Assembly (NCBI GenBank): GCA_963841855.1
Contig: CAWJEJ010000001.1
Coordinates: forward strand, 1,177,369 to 1,241,368
DNA from: CAXBBB01 sp963841855
Lineage (GTDB): Bacteria > Bacteroidota > Rhodothermia > Rhodothermales > BA12
Length of the DNA stretch: 64,000 nt
Direction of reading: 5' to 3'
Shown here one piece after another: positions 8,859 through 17,396 of this stretch. The position numbers and the translations under genes are program-made. The notes below the pieces were generated by a model. It did not search any database, was not told the origin of the DNA, and worked only from the letters and a program-made list of their open reading frames with translations. The stretch's first letter is position 1. Each line of letters opens with the position of its first letter.

Positions 8859-9413
8859 TCAGGCATCGCTGTCGGAGAGGCGAAGGACTTCGTCGGTGGG
8901 CTGGTAGGACTCGCCGTAGAACTCGTCGTCGCGCCACGTGTGGACGTGTTCGTAGATCGCCTTCATGTGCGCGTAGACCTGATCGTCGGTCGTATCGGGG
9001 TCGGGCGACCAATAGAGGATTTCGAGCGGGTTGACCTCGCGCGTCGCGATCGACCGGCGACGGTAGCTGACCCGGTCGGCCCGGCGAAACCCTTCGCGCG
9101 TGTAGAAGCGGTGGCGCTTGACCGTGTCGGTGTCCTTGTAGTCTTCGGGCTCGACTTCGAGCAGGATCGGCTTGCCGATGGCTTTGAGCTGGTCCAGCAG
9201 TTTGCGCCCCATCCCCATCCCGCGCGCCTCTTTGGCGACGAGTAGATAGTCGACGAACACGAAGTCGGTCCCCTCGACGTAGAGCAGCACGTGATGCTTG
9301 TCGTGATCCATCCTATACACGTCGGCGCGCTCGTCGATCAGCGCCTCAAGGTGCTCTTTCGACTTCATCTCTTCGATGGGAAAGTAGGTGCTGAGTTTGT
9401 CGTACCAGGACAT
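8859..9413 (-). CDS. GNAT family N-acetyltransferase
   Basis: A 184-residue cytoplasmic protein with the GNAT fold. Motif A, the acetyl-CoA pyrophosphate loop, is seen at L-L-V-A-K-E-A-R-G-M-G-M-G-R-K-L-L, preceded by a beta-strand F-V-F-V-D-Y, and followed by the motif B region K-R-H-R-F-Y-T-R-E-G-F-R-R-A-D. An N-terminal extension of about 40 residues and a C-terminal acidic tail with W-S-P-D-P-D-T-T-D-D-Q-V-Y resemble GNAT proteins of Bacteroidota that I cannot assign a substrate to. It stands alone. Its upstream region (9414-9672) holds a REPIN-like repeat. Confidence 0.85.
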   Translation of the reverse strand: MSWYDKLSTYFPIEEMKSKEHLEALIDERADVYRMDHDKHHVLLYVEGTDFVFVDYLLVAKEARGMGMGRKLLDQLKAIGKPILLEVEPEDYKDTDTVKRHRFYTREGFRRADRVSYRRRSIATREVNPLEILYWSPDPDTTDDQVYAHMKAIYEHVHTWRDDEFYGESYQPTDEVLRLSDSDA

Positions 9414-9540
9414 GAGCGGCGGGCGGATGGATGCGTGATCGGCGAGTCATTGACACGGATCAGGCGGCGCGTTGTGGCGCAGCGCGCGTGAGAGGCGTGG
9501 CAAAACGTGGTGAAGGCGGAGATCTCTCCAGTTGTCCATA

Positions 9541-9665
9541 GACCACCCCGCCTTCGGCACCCCTCCTTCGAAAGGAGGGGACGGTTTTATGACCGACTCA
9601 TGCGCTCCGCCCGCCAAACCTGTCCTCCCCTCTCGGAGGGGAGGTGCCCGGAGGGAGGAGGGGTC
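9541..9665. repeat. REPIN-like inverted repeat doublet, copy A
   Basis: Two inverted copies of one unit (9541-9588, and 9616-9665 on the opposite strand) are separated by about 27 bp. Each unit starts GACC, holds a small variable hairpin (CCTTCGG on the left, CCTCCGGG on the right), then a conserved CCCCTCCT/AGGAGGGG-type hairpin, and ends near GTTT. The same architecture occurs at 54007-54159. The right end sits 7 bp from the stop of the acyl-CoA dehydrogenase gene, so it is in the 3' intergenic slot. The two-inverted-unit layout is that of REP doublets (REPINs). No RAYT transposase is present in the window. Confidence 0.8.
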
Positions 9666-9672
9666 TAACCGT

Positions 9673-11235
9673 TTACGCCGGGCGCACGCGCGACAGCCAG
9701 TCCGGCGCCGCGGCGTCCTCGACGAGCGAGACGGCCTTGGTGCGGTACGTTTCGAGCATCTTCCTCACGTCGGCGCGCATCTGGTCGAGCGCGTTGGCGA
9801 TCAACTCGGCGTCGTAGCCTCGTTCACCCATCTCGATTGTCATCTCCATCGACACGATCCGGCTGATGGCCTTGCCCAGGTCGACGAGTTTGCGCTGCGG
9901 CATCTTCCAGTCGATGTCGAAGTCGAGCAGGTCGCCGAACAGCGTGGCGGCCCTAGCGGTCGTCGGCTCGCTGCGCAGGTAATCGCCCAGACCCTCGCTC
10001 TTCATCTTGCGCATTGCCTTGGCGACGGTCTCGGTAATCTGCTGGTAGAGGATGTCGTTCGAGCCTTCGAAGATCTGGAACGGGCGGCTGTCGACGGTCG
10101 CGCGCCCAGCCAGGTGGTCGCTGCGATAGCCCTGGCCGCCCATCAGTTGCAGGAACGACTGCGAGGCGTCCTGCATCCAGTCGGTCACGCTGGTCTTGAA
10201 CGCGTTGGCCTTCATCCCGATGCGCGTCAGGTCCAGGTCGACGCCCGCGTTTTCGGACGTGTCGAGACACAGCGCCGCGCATGACGTGATCTGAGCCTGG
10301 ATCCGAGCCAACCGCGCGCGAACCTGGTCGTAGTCGATCAGCGACGTGCCGCCGACAAAGCGCTCGCGGCAGTGCTCGGATGCCTCGTCGAAGATGCGGC
10401 GCAGGAAGCCCATGCCCATGCCGGGAAACTGCAAGCGGCTGCGGTGGAGTAGGTCGAGCATCATCTTGACGCCCGTCGACTCGGGCTCGAGTTTGGCCGA
10501 CGCGGGCACGCGCACGTCGACGCGGTTGCGGCCGTAGGGTAGCAGGCGCAGGCCCAGGTTGGGATAGACCTCCTCGACCTGGACGTGCTGACCGGCCTGG
10601 GTCTGGTCGACGACGAAAAAGTCCACGTCGCGGCGCAGGCTTCCGTCGGCGTTTTGTCCGCGTGCCGTCATCAGCCAATAGTCGGCGATGCCGGTCAGCC
10701 CGGCCCAGTGCTTGGTGCCGTCGATGTGGTAGCCACCGGTCGCGTCCTCGGTCCAACTGGTCTGCATCGCCAGCGCGTCGCTGCCGTAGCCGGGTTCGGT
10801 GATCATCAGCCCGCCCAAGCGCTTGTGGCGCAGGAATCCGTCAAACGTGCGGCGCTTGACCGCGTCGCCGCCGTACTTGCCGACGGGTTGCAAGAAGAGC
10901 GCGCCGTTGATTCCGACCATCAGCGTCAAAGCCAGCGAGTGATAGCCCGTCGCTTCGAGCACGGCCTGTCCTTCGGCAATCGCGCCGCCACGCCCGCCGT
11001 AGGCTTCGGGAATGTAGACCGACAGTGGATCGGTCTCGCGCAGGCCGCTGAGCACGTACGAAGGGATGGCGCGCGACTCGTCCATTCGGTCGCTGTTGGC
11101 GCGCGTCGCGAACAGGTGGGCCAACCGCTCGCGGTAGGTGTCCAGGAACGAGTCGAACGGTTGCCGCGCGCGCGAGGCGCCGTTCGCGGCGGACGGAGCG
11201 GCGGGGCGGGACGGGGCGAGGGTGGCAGCGCTCAT
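9673..11235 (-). CDS. Acyl-CoA dehydrogenase family protein
   Basis: A 520-residue flavoprotein of the acyl-CoA dehydrogenase superfamily, which oxidises acyl-CoA thioesters to enoyl-CoA with transfer of electrons to ETF. Visible signatures are M-I-T-E-P-G-Y-G-S-D-A-L-A-M-Q-T (FAD/substrate strand region), the helical C-terminal domain containing Q-L-M-G-G-Q-G-Y, and I-F-E-G-S-N-D-I-L-Y-Q-Q-I-T near the catalytic base region. The C-terminus is longer than in short-chain enzymes by about 120 residues, as in several uncharacterised branches. The N-terminus is Ala/Pro-rich and variable. No ETF or beta-oxidation partner lies next to it, so the acyl chain specificity cannot be stated. Confidence 0.9.
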   Translation of the reverse strand: MSAATLAPSRPAAPSAANGASRARQPFDSFLDTYRERLAHLFATRANSDRMDESRAIPSYVLSGLRETDPLSVYIPEAYGGRGGAIAEGQAVLEATGYHSLALTLMVGINGALFLQPVGKYGGDAVKRRTFDGFLRHKRLGGLMITEPGYGSDALAMQTSWTEDATGGYHIDGTKHWAGLTGIADYWLMTARGQNADGSLRRDVDFFVVDQTQAGQHVQVEEVYPNLGLRLLPYGRNRVDVRVPASAKLEPESTGVKMMLDLLHRSRLQFPGMGMGFLRRIFDEASEHCRERFVGGTSLIDYDQVRARLARIQAQITSCAALCLDTSENAGVDLDLTRIGMKANAFKTSVTDWMQDASQSFLQLMGGQGYRSDHLAGRATVDSRPFQIFEGSNDILYQQITETVAKAMRKMKSEGLGDYLRSEPTTARAATLFGDLLDFDIDWKMPQRKLVDLGKAISRIVSMEMTIEMGERGYDAELIANALDQMRADVRKMLETYRTKAVSLVEDAAAPDWLSRVRPA

Positions 11236-11437
11236 GGAATCGGCAGTAGAAAGGCGTAAAGTGGGCTACGCTCGTCCTCACTGGCACGATCCCATGCGCT
11301 ATGCGACGCAGCTAATCAGGCGTTAGACCGGTCGGACAAAGATGTGAGAGATCGGCTAACTCCGCGTCGTTCTGCGAGTAGATATTTACCCTTGTGTTTT
11401 ATCCTGCCGATAGCCGGGCTACATCTGTTCGACCGCC

Positions 11438-14047
11438 ATGCGCCACCTCCACCGCACCGACTCCCACGCGCTTTCTACTGACTTCGAAGTCGACCGCCGA
11501 GGGCGGCTGACGCGTGTCGGGCCTGGAATCGAGCGGGCGACGGGATGCGTGGCCTCCGACATGGAGGGTCGATGGGTTGGGCGGCTGCTGCACGAGCGCC
11601 ACTTGGCTGGGCTTCGCCAGCAGGTCGAGATGCGGCGCGGACAGCAGGTCGAATGGCAGCCGTTCGATTTCCACGTCGCGCACTCGTCCGGAGGGCACCG
11701 GCTAGTAACGCTCGAAGCTCGGCTGCGCTTCGACACCGACGGGCTGTTCGAAGGCGCCGACGGTCGCGTCGTGCGAGAGACCAGCGACGCCGACAGCGAC
11801 GCCGAGTTTTATGGCGGCTTGGCCGCGCGCCACGCCGGAGACGCCGTCATCGTGACCGAGGCCGAGCCGATGAGCCGCCCCGGCCCTCGCATTCTTTACG
11901 TCAACGATACCGTGTGCCGCGCCACCGGATATTCGCGCGACGAGTTGATCGGCCAGACGCCGCGCATCTTTCAGGGACCGGACACCGACCGCGCCGCTCT
12001 CGACCGCATCCGCCATGCGCTGCACCGCTGGGAGCCGGTCACCGAGGAGCTGTGCAACTACCGCAAGGACGGTTCGCGCTTCTGGGTCGAACTCTCGATC
12101 ACGCCCATCGCCGATGCGGGCGGCTACTTCACGCACTGGGTGGCCGTCCAGCGCGACATCTCGAAGCGTAAGGAATTGGAGGCGCGGCTCGCCGAGAAGG
12201 AGTCGCAGTTCCAAGACCTAGTCGCCAACATGCCGGGCGCCGTCTACCGCCGCCTCGACGACGAGGCGGGTACGGCAGTGTTCATAAGCGAGGCGTTCGC
12301 CACGATATCCGGCTACCCGATCGGCACTTTTCTGAGCAACGCCCCACGCAGCTTTCGCGAACTGGTCTGCGCTTCCGACAGTCCTCACGTGGGTTCGGTT
12401 ATGGCTCACGCAGTCCACACGCGGTCCAGCTACGACGTTCGCTACCGCATCCGCCACGCGGACGGCTCTCTGCGCTGGATCCACGACCGGGGGCAGCCCT
12501 CGTTCGGGCCGGACGGGCGCGTCGCACACTTCGACGGCGTGTTTTTCGACGTGACCGAGCAGATGCACAAGGAGAACAGGCTGCGCATGCTCGAAGCCGC
12601 CGTCGAGAACGCGACCGAGTCGGTCCTCATCACCGACGCGACCGAACGCGGAACGATCGAGTTCGTCAACCCGGGTTTCGAGCGCATGACGGGCTACTCG
12701 GCCGCCGAGGTGATCGGCAGGACGCCGCGCCTGATGCAAGGCCCGGACACCGACTCGGCCGTGATCGACCGGCTACGCGCCAACCTGCGCGACGGCGAGG
12801 ACTTCTTCGGAGAGACGATCAACTATCGCAAAGACGGCACCCCGTTCAGCATCGAGTGGTCGATTTCGGACGTGCGCGGTCCCAACGGCACGCCGACGCA
12901 CTACGTCGCCGTTCAGCGCGACGTGACGGCGCGGCGCGCGGCCGACCAGCAGCTGCGGCTTCTCCAGTCTGCCGTAGAGGCCGCACCCGACGGCGTCGTC
13001 GTTTGCGAGGTGCGCTCCGACCTGGACTACCCGACGGCCATCTATGCCAACTCTGCGTTCTTCTCGATCAATGGTCACGAGCCTGTCCCAGCGGCCGAGA
13101 TAGGTCCCGACTTTCTCGTAGGGCCAGAGAGCAATCCGGACGAAATGGCTAAGCTGCTCAGCCTGTTCGCCAGCGGGAAAGCCGGAACCGTGGAAGGTCC
13201 GACGCATCGCGAGGACGGGTCGATGATCCACTCAGAAGTGAGTGTGGCACCGGTCGTCGGGCGGGAGGGCGCGGTCACCCACTGGGTAGTCATCCAGCGC
13301 GACGTGACGCACATGCGCCGCTACGAGGCCGAGCGCGACGCCCGGCAGCGCGCCGAGCAGATGGTGCGCGCCAAGTCCGCCTTTTTCGACAACCTGAGCC
13401 ACGAGATTCGCACGCCGCTGACGGCCATTCTGGGCGCCGCCGACGTCCTCGCCAGCGAGGTGCCAGACGAGCAGCGCGAGTTCGCCGAGATGGTGCAGCA
13501 GGGCGGCGAGCGATTGCTCTATACGCTCGACTCGTTCCTCGACCTGGCCCGCCTCGAAAGCGACGAGAGCGACACGCGCTCCGCCGATGTGGCCCTCGCT
13601 CCGCTGCTCGACGCCGCCGCGCGCGCTCACCAGTCCACATCCACCCGCAAAGGCATTGCACTCACGGTCCGCTGCCCTACCGATCTCTACGTCGTAACGG
13701 ACGGACCGGCCCTGAGCAGCGCGCTCGGGCACATCGTGGGCAACGCGGTCAAGTTCACCGATCGGGGCCAGGTCGCCGTTGATGCTTCTCGCGATGCCGA
13801 GCACGTAACCATCCGCGTGAGCGACACCGGCGTGGGCATCGACCCGGACTTTCTGCCGCGCGTGTTCGATGAGTTCGCGCAGCAGTCGGGCGGCCTGGAC
13901 CGCACGCACGAAGGCAACGGATTGGGCCTGGCGATTGCCCACCGCCTGATCGCGCGCATCGGCGGACGCATCGGCGTAGAGAGTGCGCCGGGCAAGGGTA
14001 GCATCTTCACGATCTCGTTTCCGGCAGAAGAACTGGCAAGCTATTAG
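11438..14047 (+). CDS. Five-PAS-domain sensor histidine kinase
   Basis: An 869-residue cytoplasmic kinase with no membrane helix. Five PAS-like domains fill residues 20 to about 630. The second and fourth resemble LOV domains, including the N-Y-R-K-D-G segment and the helix motif at residues 172 (GQTPRIFQG) and 427 (GRTPRLMQG). In both, the photoactive Cys of the LOV motif (N-C-R-F-L-Q) is replaced, so they should not form a flavin adduct. The phosphoacceptor is His655 in L-S-H-E-I-R-T-P-L-T. The ATPase domain has N-A-V-K-F, D-T-G-V-G-I-D and G-N-G-L-G-L-A-I. There is no receiver and no neighbouring response regulator. Bases 11397-11427 upstream hold a loose match to a Bacteroidota promoter (TTTT, 19 nt, TACATCTG). 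Confidence 0.92.
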   Translation: MRHLHRTDSHALSTDFEVDRRGRLTRVGPGIERATGCVASDMEGRWVGRLLHERHLAGLRQQVEMRRGQQVEWQPFDFHVAHSSGGHRLVTLEARLRFDTDGLFEGADGRVVRETSDADSDAEFYGGLAARHAGDAVIVTEAEPMSRPGPRILYVNDTVCRATGYSRDELIGQTPRIFQGPDTDRAALDRIRHALHRWEPVTEELCNYRKDGSRFWVELSITPIADAGGYFTHWVAVQRDISKRKELEARLAEKESQFQDLVANMPGAVYRRLDDEAGTAVFISEAFATISGYPIGTFLSNAPRSFRELVCASDSPHVGSVMAHAVHTRSSYDVRYRIRHADGSLRWIHDRGQPSFGPDGRVAHFDGVFFDVTEQMHKENRLRMLEAAVENATESVLITDATERGTIEFVNPGFERMTGYSAAEVIGRTPRLMQGPDTDSAVIDRLRANLRDGEDFFGETINYRKDGTPFSIEWSISDVRGPNGTPTHYVAVQRDVTARRAADQQLRLLQSAVEAAPDGVVVCEVRSDLDYPTAIYANSAFFSINGHEPVPAAEIGPDFLVGPESNPDEMAKLLSLFASGKAGTVEGPTHREDGSMIHSEVSVAPVVGREGAVTHWVVIQRDVTHMRRYEAERDARQRAEQMVRAKSAFFDNLSHEIRTPLTAILGAADVLASEVPDEQREFAEMVQQGGERLLYTLDSFLDLARLESDESDTRSADVALAPLLDAAARAHQSTSTRKGIALTVRCPTDLYVVTDGPALSSALGHIVGNAVKFTDRGQVAVDASRDAEHVTIRVSDTGVGIDPDFLPRVFDEFAQQSGGLDRTHEGNGLGLAIAHRLIARIGGRIGVESAPGKGSIFTISFPAEELASY

Positions 14048-14068
14048 ATTTGGCCGAGGCCTCGTCAA

Positions 14069-14751
14069 CTGCGCCCGCTCGCCGCCGTCTTGCTGATCGC
14101 CCTTCTACCGGGCTGCGCATCGCACGTGCCCATGAGTCTGGCTGGCGGACTGCGCGGTGCATCCAGTTCGGGCGTTCAGTTCGTCGGCGAGTCGAACGGC
14201 TCACCGTTCGCACCTCCCACGCGCCAAGTGCAGACGAACGGCGGCGACGCTGGATGCGGGCTGCCGGGCGAGCAGCCATGCCCGGGGCCTCAGACGCAAG
14301 TCGCTACGCTTCAGCGCGCAGTCGGCGGAGTGGGCGCGCACGTTACGCGCTGGAACGACGAAACCGGCTTCGGTGCTTCGGCGACGATCGGGCTGGCCGT
14401 GCTGGGAGTCGACCTCACGTTTCGACCCTTCGCGAACACGTACGTGACAGTGGCCCATTCGGCCTATGGAGGATCCAGCGTGACCCTCTCTCGCTCCGTT
14501 CTGCGCGCTAGCTGGGTGTCGGCGTCAGTGGGTGCGGGATACGAGCGCAGCACTACGTGTACGAATTTCAGCCGGTCAACTTCGAGTTCGTGGCCCTCAT
14601 TGAGAGGCGTTTTGCCGATGTAGCCGGCCTGCGGGGCGTGGCAGTGTTCGAATCTCCCGGGCGGCCGCGTAGCACGCTCTACTTCCATGGCGGTTATGCT
14701 CTCACGCAGCGCCACGCCATAGCCCGCATCGGCCTGTCGCTGGCTCTCTGA
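14069..14751 (+). CDS. Outer-membrane beta-barrel-like lipoprotein, frame interrupted
   Basis: Reading from 14069 gives a lipoprotein leader (R-P-L-A-A-V-L-L-I-A-L-L-P-G-C), then a Gly-rich, strand-rich body. The frame breaks around 14549-14551: the first frame reads G-Y-E-R-S and then turns to Ser/Thr-rich noise, while the next frame continues H-Y-V-Y-E-F-Q-P-V-N-F-E-F-V-A-L-I-E-R-R-F through to a terminal aromatic/Leu strand ending at 14751. Restoring one base gives about 227 residues. The first codon that leaves an intact leader is CTG (14069). TTG at 14090 would cut it short. A rare start plus a frame break suggests decay or a sequencing error. The C-terminal strand pattern suggests a small barrel. 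Function unknown. Confidence 0.6.
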
Positions 14752-14786
14752 GATGACGGCGGGATTAGGACAGCGTAACGAGGCGG

Positions 14787-15248
14787 ATGGAAAGCTCGGG
14801 CAGCGCGTTCGTGACGACGCTCGTCAGCATCGCCGCCGTCAGCTACTTCCTGCTCGACCAGCGCCCGCGCGCCGCTCTGCTGCTGGCGTCGATCATCGTG
14901 CTGGGCGTCGGCGTCGTGTTCGCGCTCAAGTTCGGCATCCACAGGCCGCGCCCCGACCTGGTGCCGCACGCGATGGACGCGCTCTCGCCGAGCTTTCCGT
15001 CGGGCCACGCGGCGGCGGCGGCGGTCGTCTATCTCAGCATCGGCTCGCTCGCGGCCCGGGCGGTGGCGCGGACGCGCGTCAAGGTGTTTTTGCTGGGCGT
15101 CGCAGTTTTGCTGACGCTGGGCGTCGGCATCAGCCGCGTCTACCTGGGCGTCCACTGGCCGACGGACGTGCTGGCAGGCTGGACGATCGGTGCGGTCTGG
15201 GCGCTGGGCGGATGGCTGGTCGAGCGCCGAGCGGGAATGGACGAGTAG
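14787..15248 (+). CDS. PAP2 family phosphatase, short N-terminus
   Basis: This 153-residue membrane protein carries all three motifs of type 2 phosphatidic acid/undecaprenyl-pyrophosphate phosphatases: K-x6-R-P (KFGIHRPRP), P-S-G-H (SFPSGHA) and S-R-x5-H-x3-D (SRVYLGVHWPTD). It would dephosphorylate a lipid phosphate at the membrane. Family members usually have a further 50 to 100 residues and one or two helices before the first motif. Here the frame is closed by a TAG at 14766, and the preceding interrupted lipoprotein ends only 35 bp upstream. The enzyme may therefore be 5'-truncated. Whether it is active is uncertain. Confidence 0.8.
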   Translation: MESSGSAFVTTLVSIAAVSYFLLDQRPRAALLLASIIVLGVGVVFALKFGIHRPRPDLVPHAMDALSPSFPSGHAAAAAVVYLSIGSLAARAVARTRVKVFLLGVAVLLTLGVGISRVYLGVHWPTDVLAGWTIGAVWALGGWLVERRAGMDE

Positions 15249-15314
15249 CCCGCACGATCTTCGCTCTGTCCCCACGCGTAGGCTACTTCGCTTTCGCTCA
15301 CCTCTCTTCTACCC

Positions 15315-15821
15315 ATGAGCCGCGCTTTTCTCAAAGACGACGCCGTCGAAGACCCCGTTCTCGTCACTCCGCGCGCTCCGCTGCCCGCCGGACAGATCAA
15401 CTATGTCACGCCCCGCGGACTGGGCCTGCTCGAAGGCGAGCGCGCGTCCCTGGAAGCCGAACGCGAGACGCTGCGCGCCCTGCCTGCCGACAGCAACGAG
15501 CGCAAGCGCGGCCTGACGCGCGTAGTCGGCACGATGAAGCTGCTGACCGAGCGCATCGTCTCGGCGCGCGTCGTGGATCCGGCAACGCAGCCTCAAGACG
15601 AAGTCCGCTTCGGCGCGACGGCTCGGCTGACAGCGGATGGACAGCCGCCGCGCACGTTCACCATCGTCGGCGTGGACGAAGCCGAGCCTGCCAAAGGCCG
15701 CATCCCGTTCACCGCTCCCGTCGCGAGGACGATTACGGGCAAGCGCGTCGGCGATCAGGTGACGCTTCCGGGGCCCCACCCTGACGCGCTCTGGACCCTC
15801 GCCGAGATCGTCTACGAGTAG
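15315..15821 (+). CDS. GreA/GreB family transcription elongation factor
   Basis: A 168-residue protein starting MSRAFLKDD, as GreB-type proteins do. Residues about 25-85 form the helical hairpin with a run of Glu, Arg and Leu (L-E-G-E-R-A-S-L-E-A-E-R-E-T-L). The C-terminal FKBP-like domain shows F-T-I-V-G-V-D-E-A and P-V-A-R-T-I-T-G-K-R-V-G-D. Gre factors enter the RNA polymerase secondary channel and stimulate cleavage of backtracked RNA through acidic residues at the hairpin tip, but the tip here (around P-A-D-S-N-E) has only one clear pair, so activity might be modified. It is convergent with the HtrA gene, with 10 bp between stops. Confidence 0.85.
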   Translation: MSRAFLKDDAVEDPVLVTPRAPLPAGQINYVTPRGLGLLEGERASLEAERETLRALPADSNERKRGLTRVVGTMKLLTERIVSARVVDPATQPQDEVRFGATARLTADGQPPRTFTIVGVDEAEPAKGRIPFTAPVARTITGKRVGDQVTLPGPHPDALWTLAEIVYE

Positions 15822-15831
15822 AAGGTCGCGC

Positions 15832-16968
15832 TCACCGCTGGGCCCGGCCGATTTGCATCGTCACCTGCTGCGCTTGGCCGCCTCGTTCCAGGTCGAGTGT
15901 GACCCGGTCGCCGGGGCGAAAGTCGTAGATGCGGGCCACGTAGTCGCTGGCACTGGCGACGGGTTTGCCCGAGATGCCGACGAGGATGTCGTAGGGCTGG
16001 ACTCCGGCCGCCTCGGCAGGCGATCCGCCATCGACGGCGCGTACGAACGCACCTTGCATCCGGCTCGTCTCCAGTGCCCGAGCGATACGCGCGTCCAGGT
16101 CGACGACGCCCAAGCCGGTGTAGTAGCTGCGGTCGATTGAGCCCGACGCTACCAGTTCGTCGACGATGGCGCGGGCACGCTGGGCCGGAACGGCGAATCC
16201 GATGCCGACGCTCCCGCCCGTCCGCGAGTAGATCGCCGTGTTGACGCCCATCACCTCGCCCAGCGCGTCGAGCAAGGGGCCACCGCTGTTGCCCTGGTTG
16301 ATGGCGGCGTCGGTCTGGATCATGTCGCGGTAGAGGCGGCCCTGACCCTGAGAGTCCAGGTCGCGCCGCGTCGCGCTGACGACGCCGACGGTCACGCTGG
16401 GCTCGGTCGCTTCGAAAAGTCCGAACGGATTTCCCAACGCGACCGCCCATTCGCCGACGACCGGCCCACCCGCCCGGCTCCACTCCAGGTACGGCACGTC
16501 GCGCCCGGCGTCGATGCGCACGACGGCCAGATCGGTCGCCTGATCCGCGCCGACGAGGCTGGCCGGAAACGTCTCGCCGTCGGGAAACGAGACGGTGATG
16601 CGGCTGGCGTTGCCGACGACGTGCTCGTTCGTCACGACCAGCCCGTCCGCCGACACGACGAAGCCGCTGCCCGTCTGCTGCACCTGCTGGCGCTGGTAGC
16701 GCGGCGGCGCGAACGAGCCGAACCACGCATCGTAGCGCGGATCTCTGACCGTCCGCACTTCGAGCACGTTGATCGATACGACGGCTGGAGCGGCGCGGCG
16801 AACGGCGCGCGTAATGGCGGTTTCGCGTCCGTCGACGATCTGCTCGTTGGCCTGAGTCAAGCTCTGAACCTCGCCACCCGTCTGCTGCGACTGGGCGGGC
16901 TGGCGGCACCCCGTCAGCGTGGTAAATGCGAGCGCGAACAGGACGACGCGGACAGCCGGAGGACACAT
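15832..16968 (-). CDS. HtrA/DegP-like lipoprotein protease with PDZ domain
   Basis: A 378-residue periplasmic serine protease. The start at 16968 gives a lipoprotein leader with lipobox L-T-G-C (Cys21). Starting further upstream at 17100 would bury this signal. The trypsin-like domain has the triad His116 (T-N-E-H-V-V), Asp146 (A-T-D-L-A-V) and Ser228 (G-N-S-G-G-P). One PDZ domain follows (around residues 285-375, with G-V-Q-P-Y-D-I-L-V-G-I). The long L1-like loop includes Q-rich R-Y-Q-R-Q-Q-V-Q-Q. It would degrade or hold misfolded envelope proteins while anchored by a lipid. It diverges from the dodecin gene. Confidence 0.93.
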   Translation of the reverse strand: MCPPAVRVVLFALAFTTLTGCRQPAQSQQTGGEVQSLTQANEQIVDGRETAITRAVRRAAPAVVSINVLEVRTVRDPRYDAWFGSFAPPRYQRQQVQQTGSGFVVSADGLVVTNEHVVGNASRITVSFPDGETFPASLVGADQATDLAVVRIDAGRDVPYLEWSRAGGPVVGEWAVALGNPFGLFEATEPSVTVGVVSATRRDLDSQGQGRLYRDMIQTDAAINQGNSGGPLLDALGEVMGVNTAIYSRTGGSVGIGFAVPAQRARAIVDELVASGSIDRSYYTGLGVVDLDARIARALETSRMQGAFVRAVDGGSPAEAAGVQPYDILVGISGKPVASASDYVARIYDFRPGDRVTLDLERGGQAQQVTMQIGRAQR

Positions 16969-17114
16969 GGAGCGGGCGAATGAGTGAGGCGGATCCGAAC
17001 GAAAGGCGTGGCGCGTTGGTTCGTCGCCGTTACTCTGACGGCACAGCGCACGCGCAACAGACCGGGACGCGAGCGCATGAAACACGCCTTCACTCATCAA
17101 ACTCCCCGACTACC

Positions 17115-17333
17115 ATGGCCAGCATCGCCAAAGTCATTGAAATCCTCGCCCAGGGCGACACCATCGAACAGGCCGTCGAGAACGCCGTCGCCGAGGCGTC
17201 GAAGAGCGTGCGCAACATCCGCCACGTCTACATCAACGAGCAGCAGGCGCACGTCAAAGACAACAAGGTCATCGGCTACCGCGTGAACTGCAAGGTCACG
17301 TTCGTCGTCGGCGACGATACGGACGCGGGCTGA
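17115..17333 (+). CDS. Dodecin family flavin-binding protein
   Basis: A 72-residue protein that forms a ring of twelve subunits storing flavin (or CoA) in related bacteria. The family pattern is clear: M-A-S-I-A-K-V-I-E-I-L-A-Q-G-D-T-I-E-Q-A, then V-R-N-I-R-H-V-Y-I-N-E-Q-Q-A and Y-R-V-N-C-K-V-T-F-V-V. The usual flavin-stacking Trp (around residue 36 of halophilic dodecins) is His or Tyr here, so the ligand is open. The ATG at 17115 gives the standard N-terminus. The frame upstream is open but shows no conservation. A stem-loop with a short T run follows at 17355. Confidence 0.93.
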   Translation: MASIAKVIEILAQGDTIEQAVENAVAEASKSVRNIRHVYINEQQAHVKDNKVIGYRVNCKVTFVVGDDTDAG

Positions 17334-17354
17334 TCCGATCTCGATCGATTCCGC

Positions 17355-17389
17355 AACGGCGGCGTGCTCATGGGGCGCGTCGCCGTTTT
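17355..17389 (+). terminator. Rho-independent terminator after the dodecin gene
   Basis: The stem AACGGCG pairs with CGCCGTT (extended by GCG/CGC with a bulge), is 22 bp from the dodecin stop, and is followed by TTTG on the plus strand. It lies between convergent genes, so it could also stop read-through from tauE, though the minus-strand side has no T run. Confidence 0.65.
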
Positions 17390-17396
17390 GCGTTGG

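Noticed and set aside
11438..14047. Blue-light LOV photoreceptor
   Set aside because: The LOV-like loops lack the adduct-forming Cys, so a classical photocycle is not expected.
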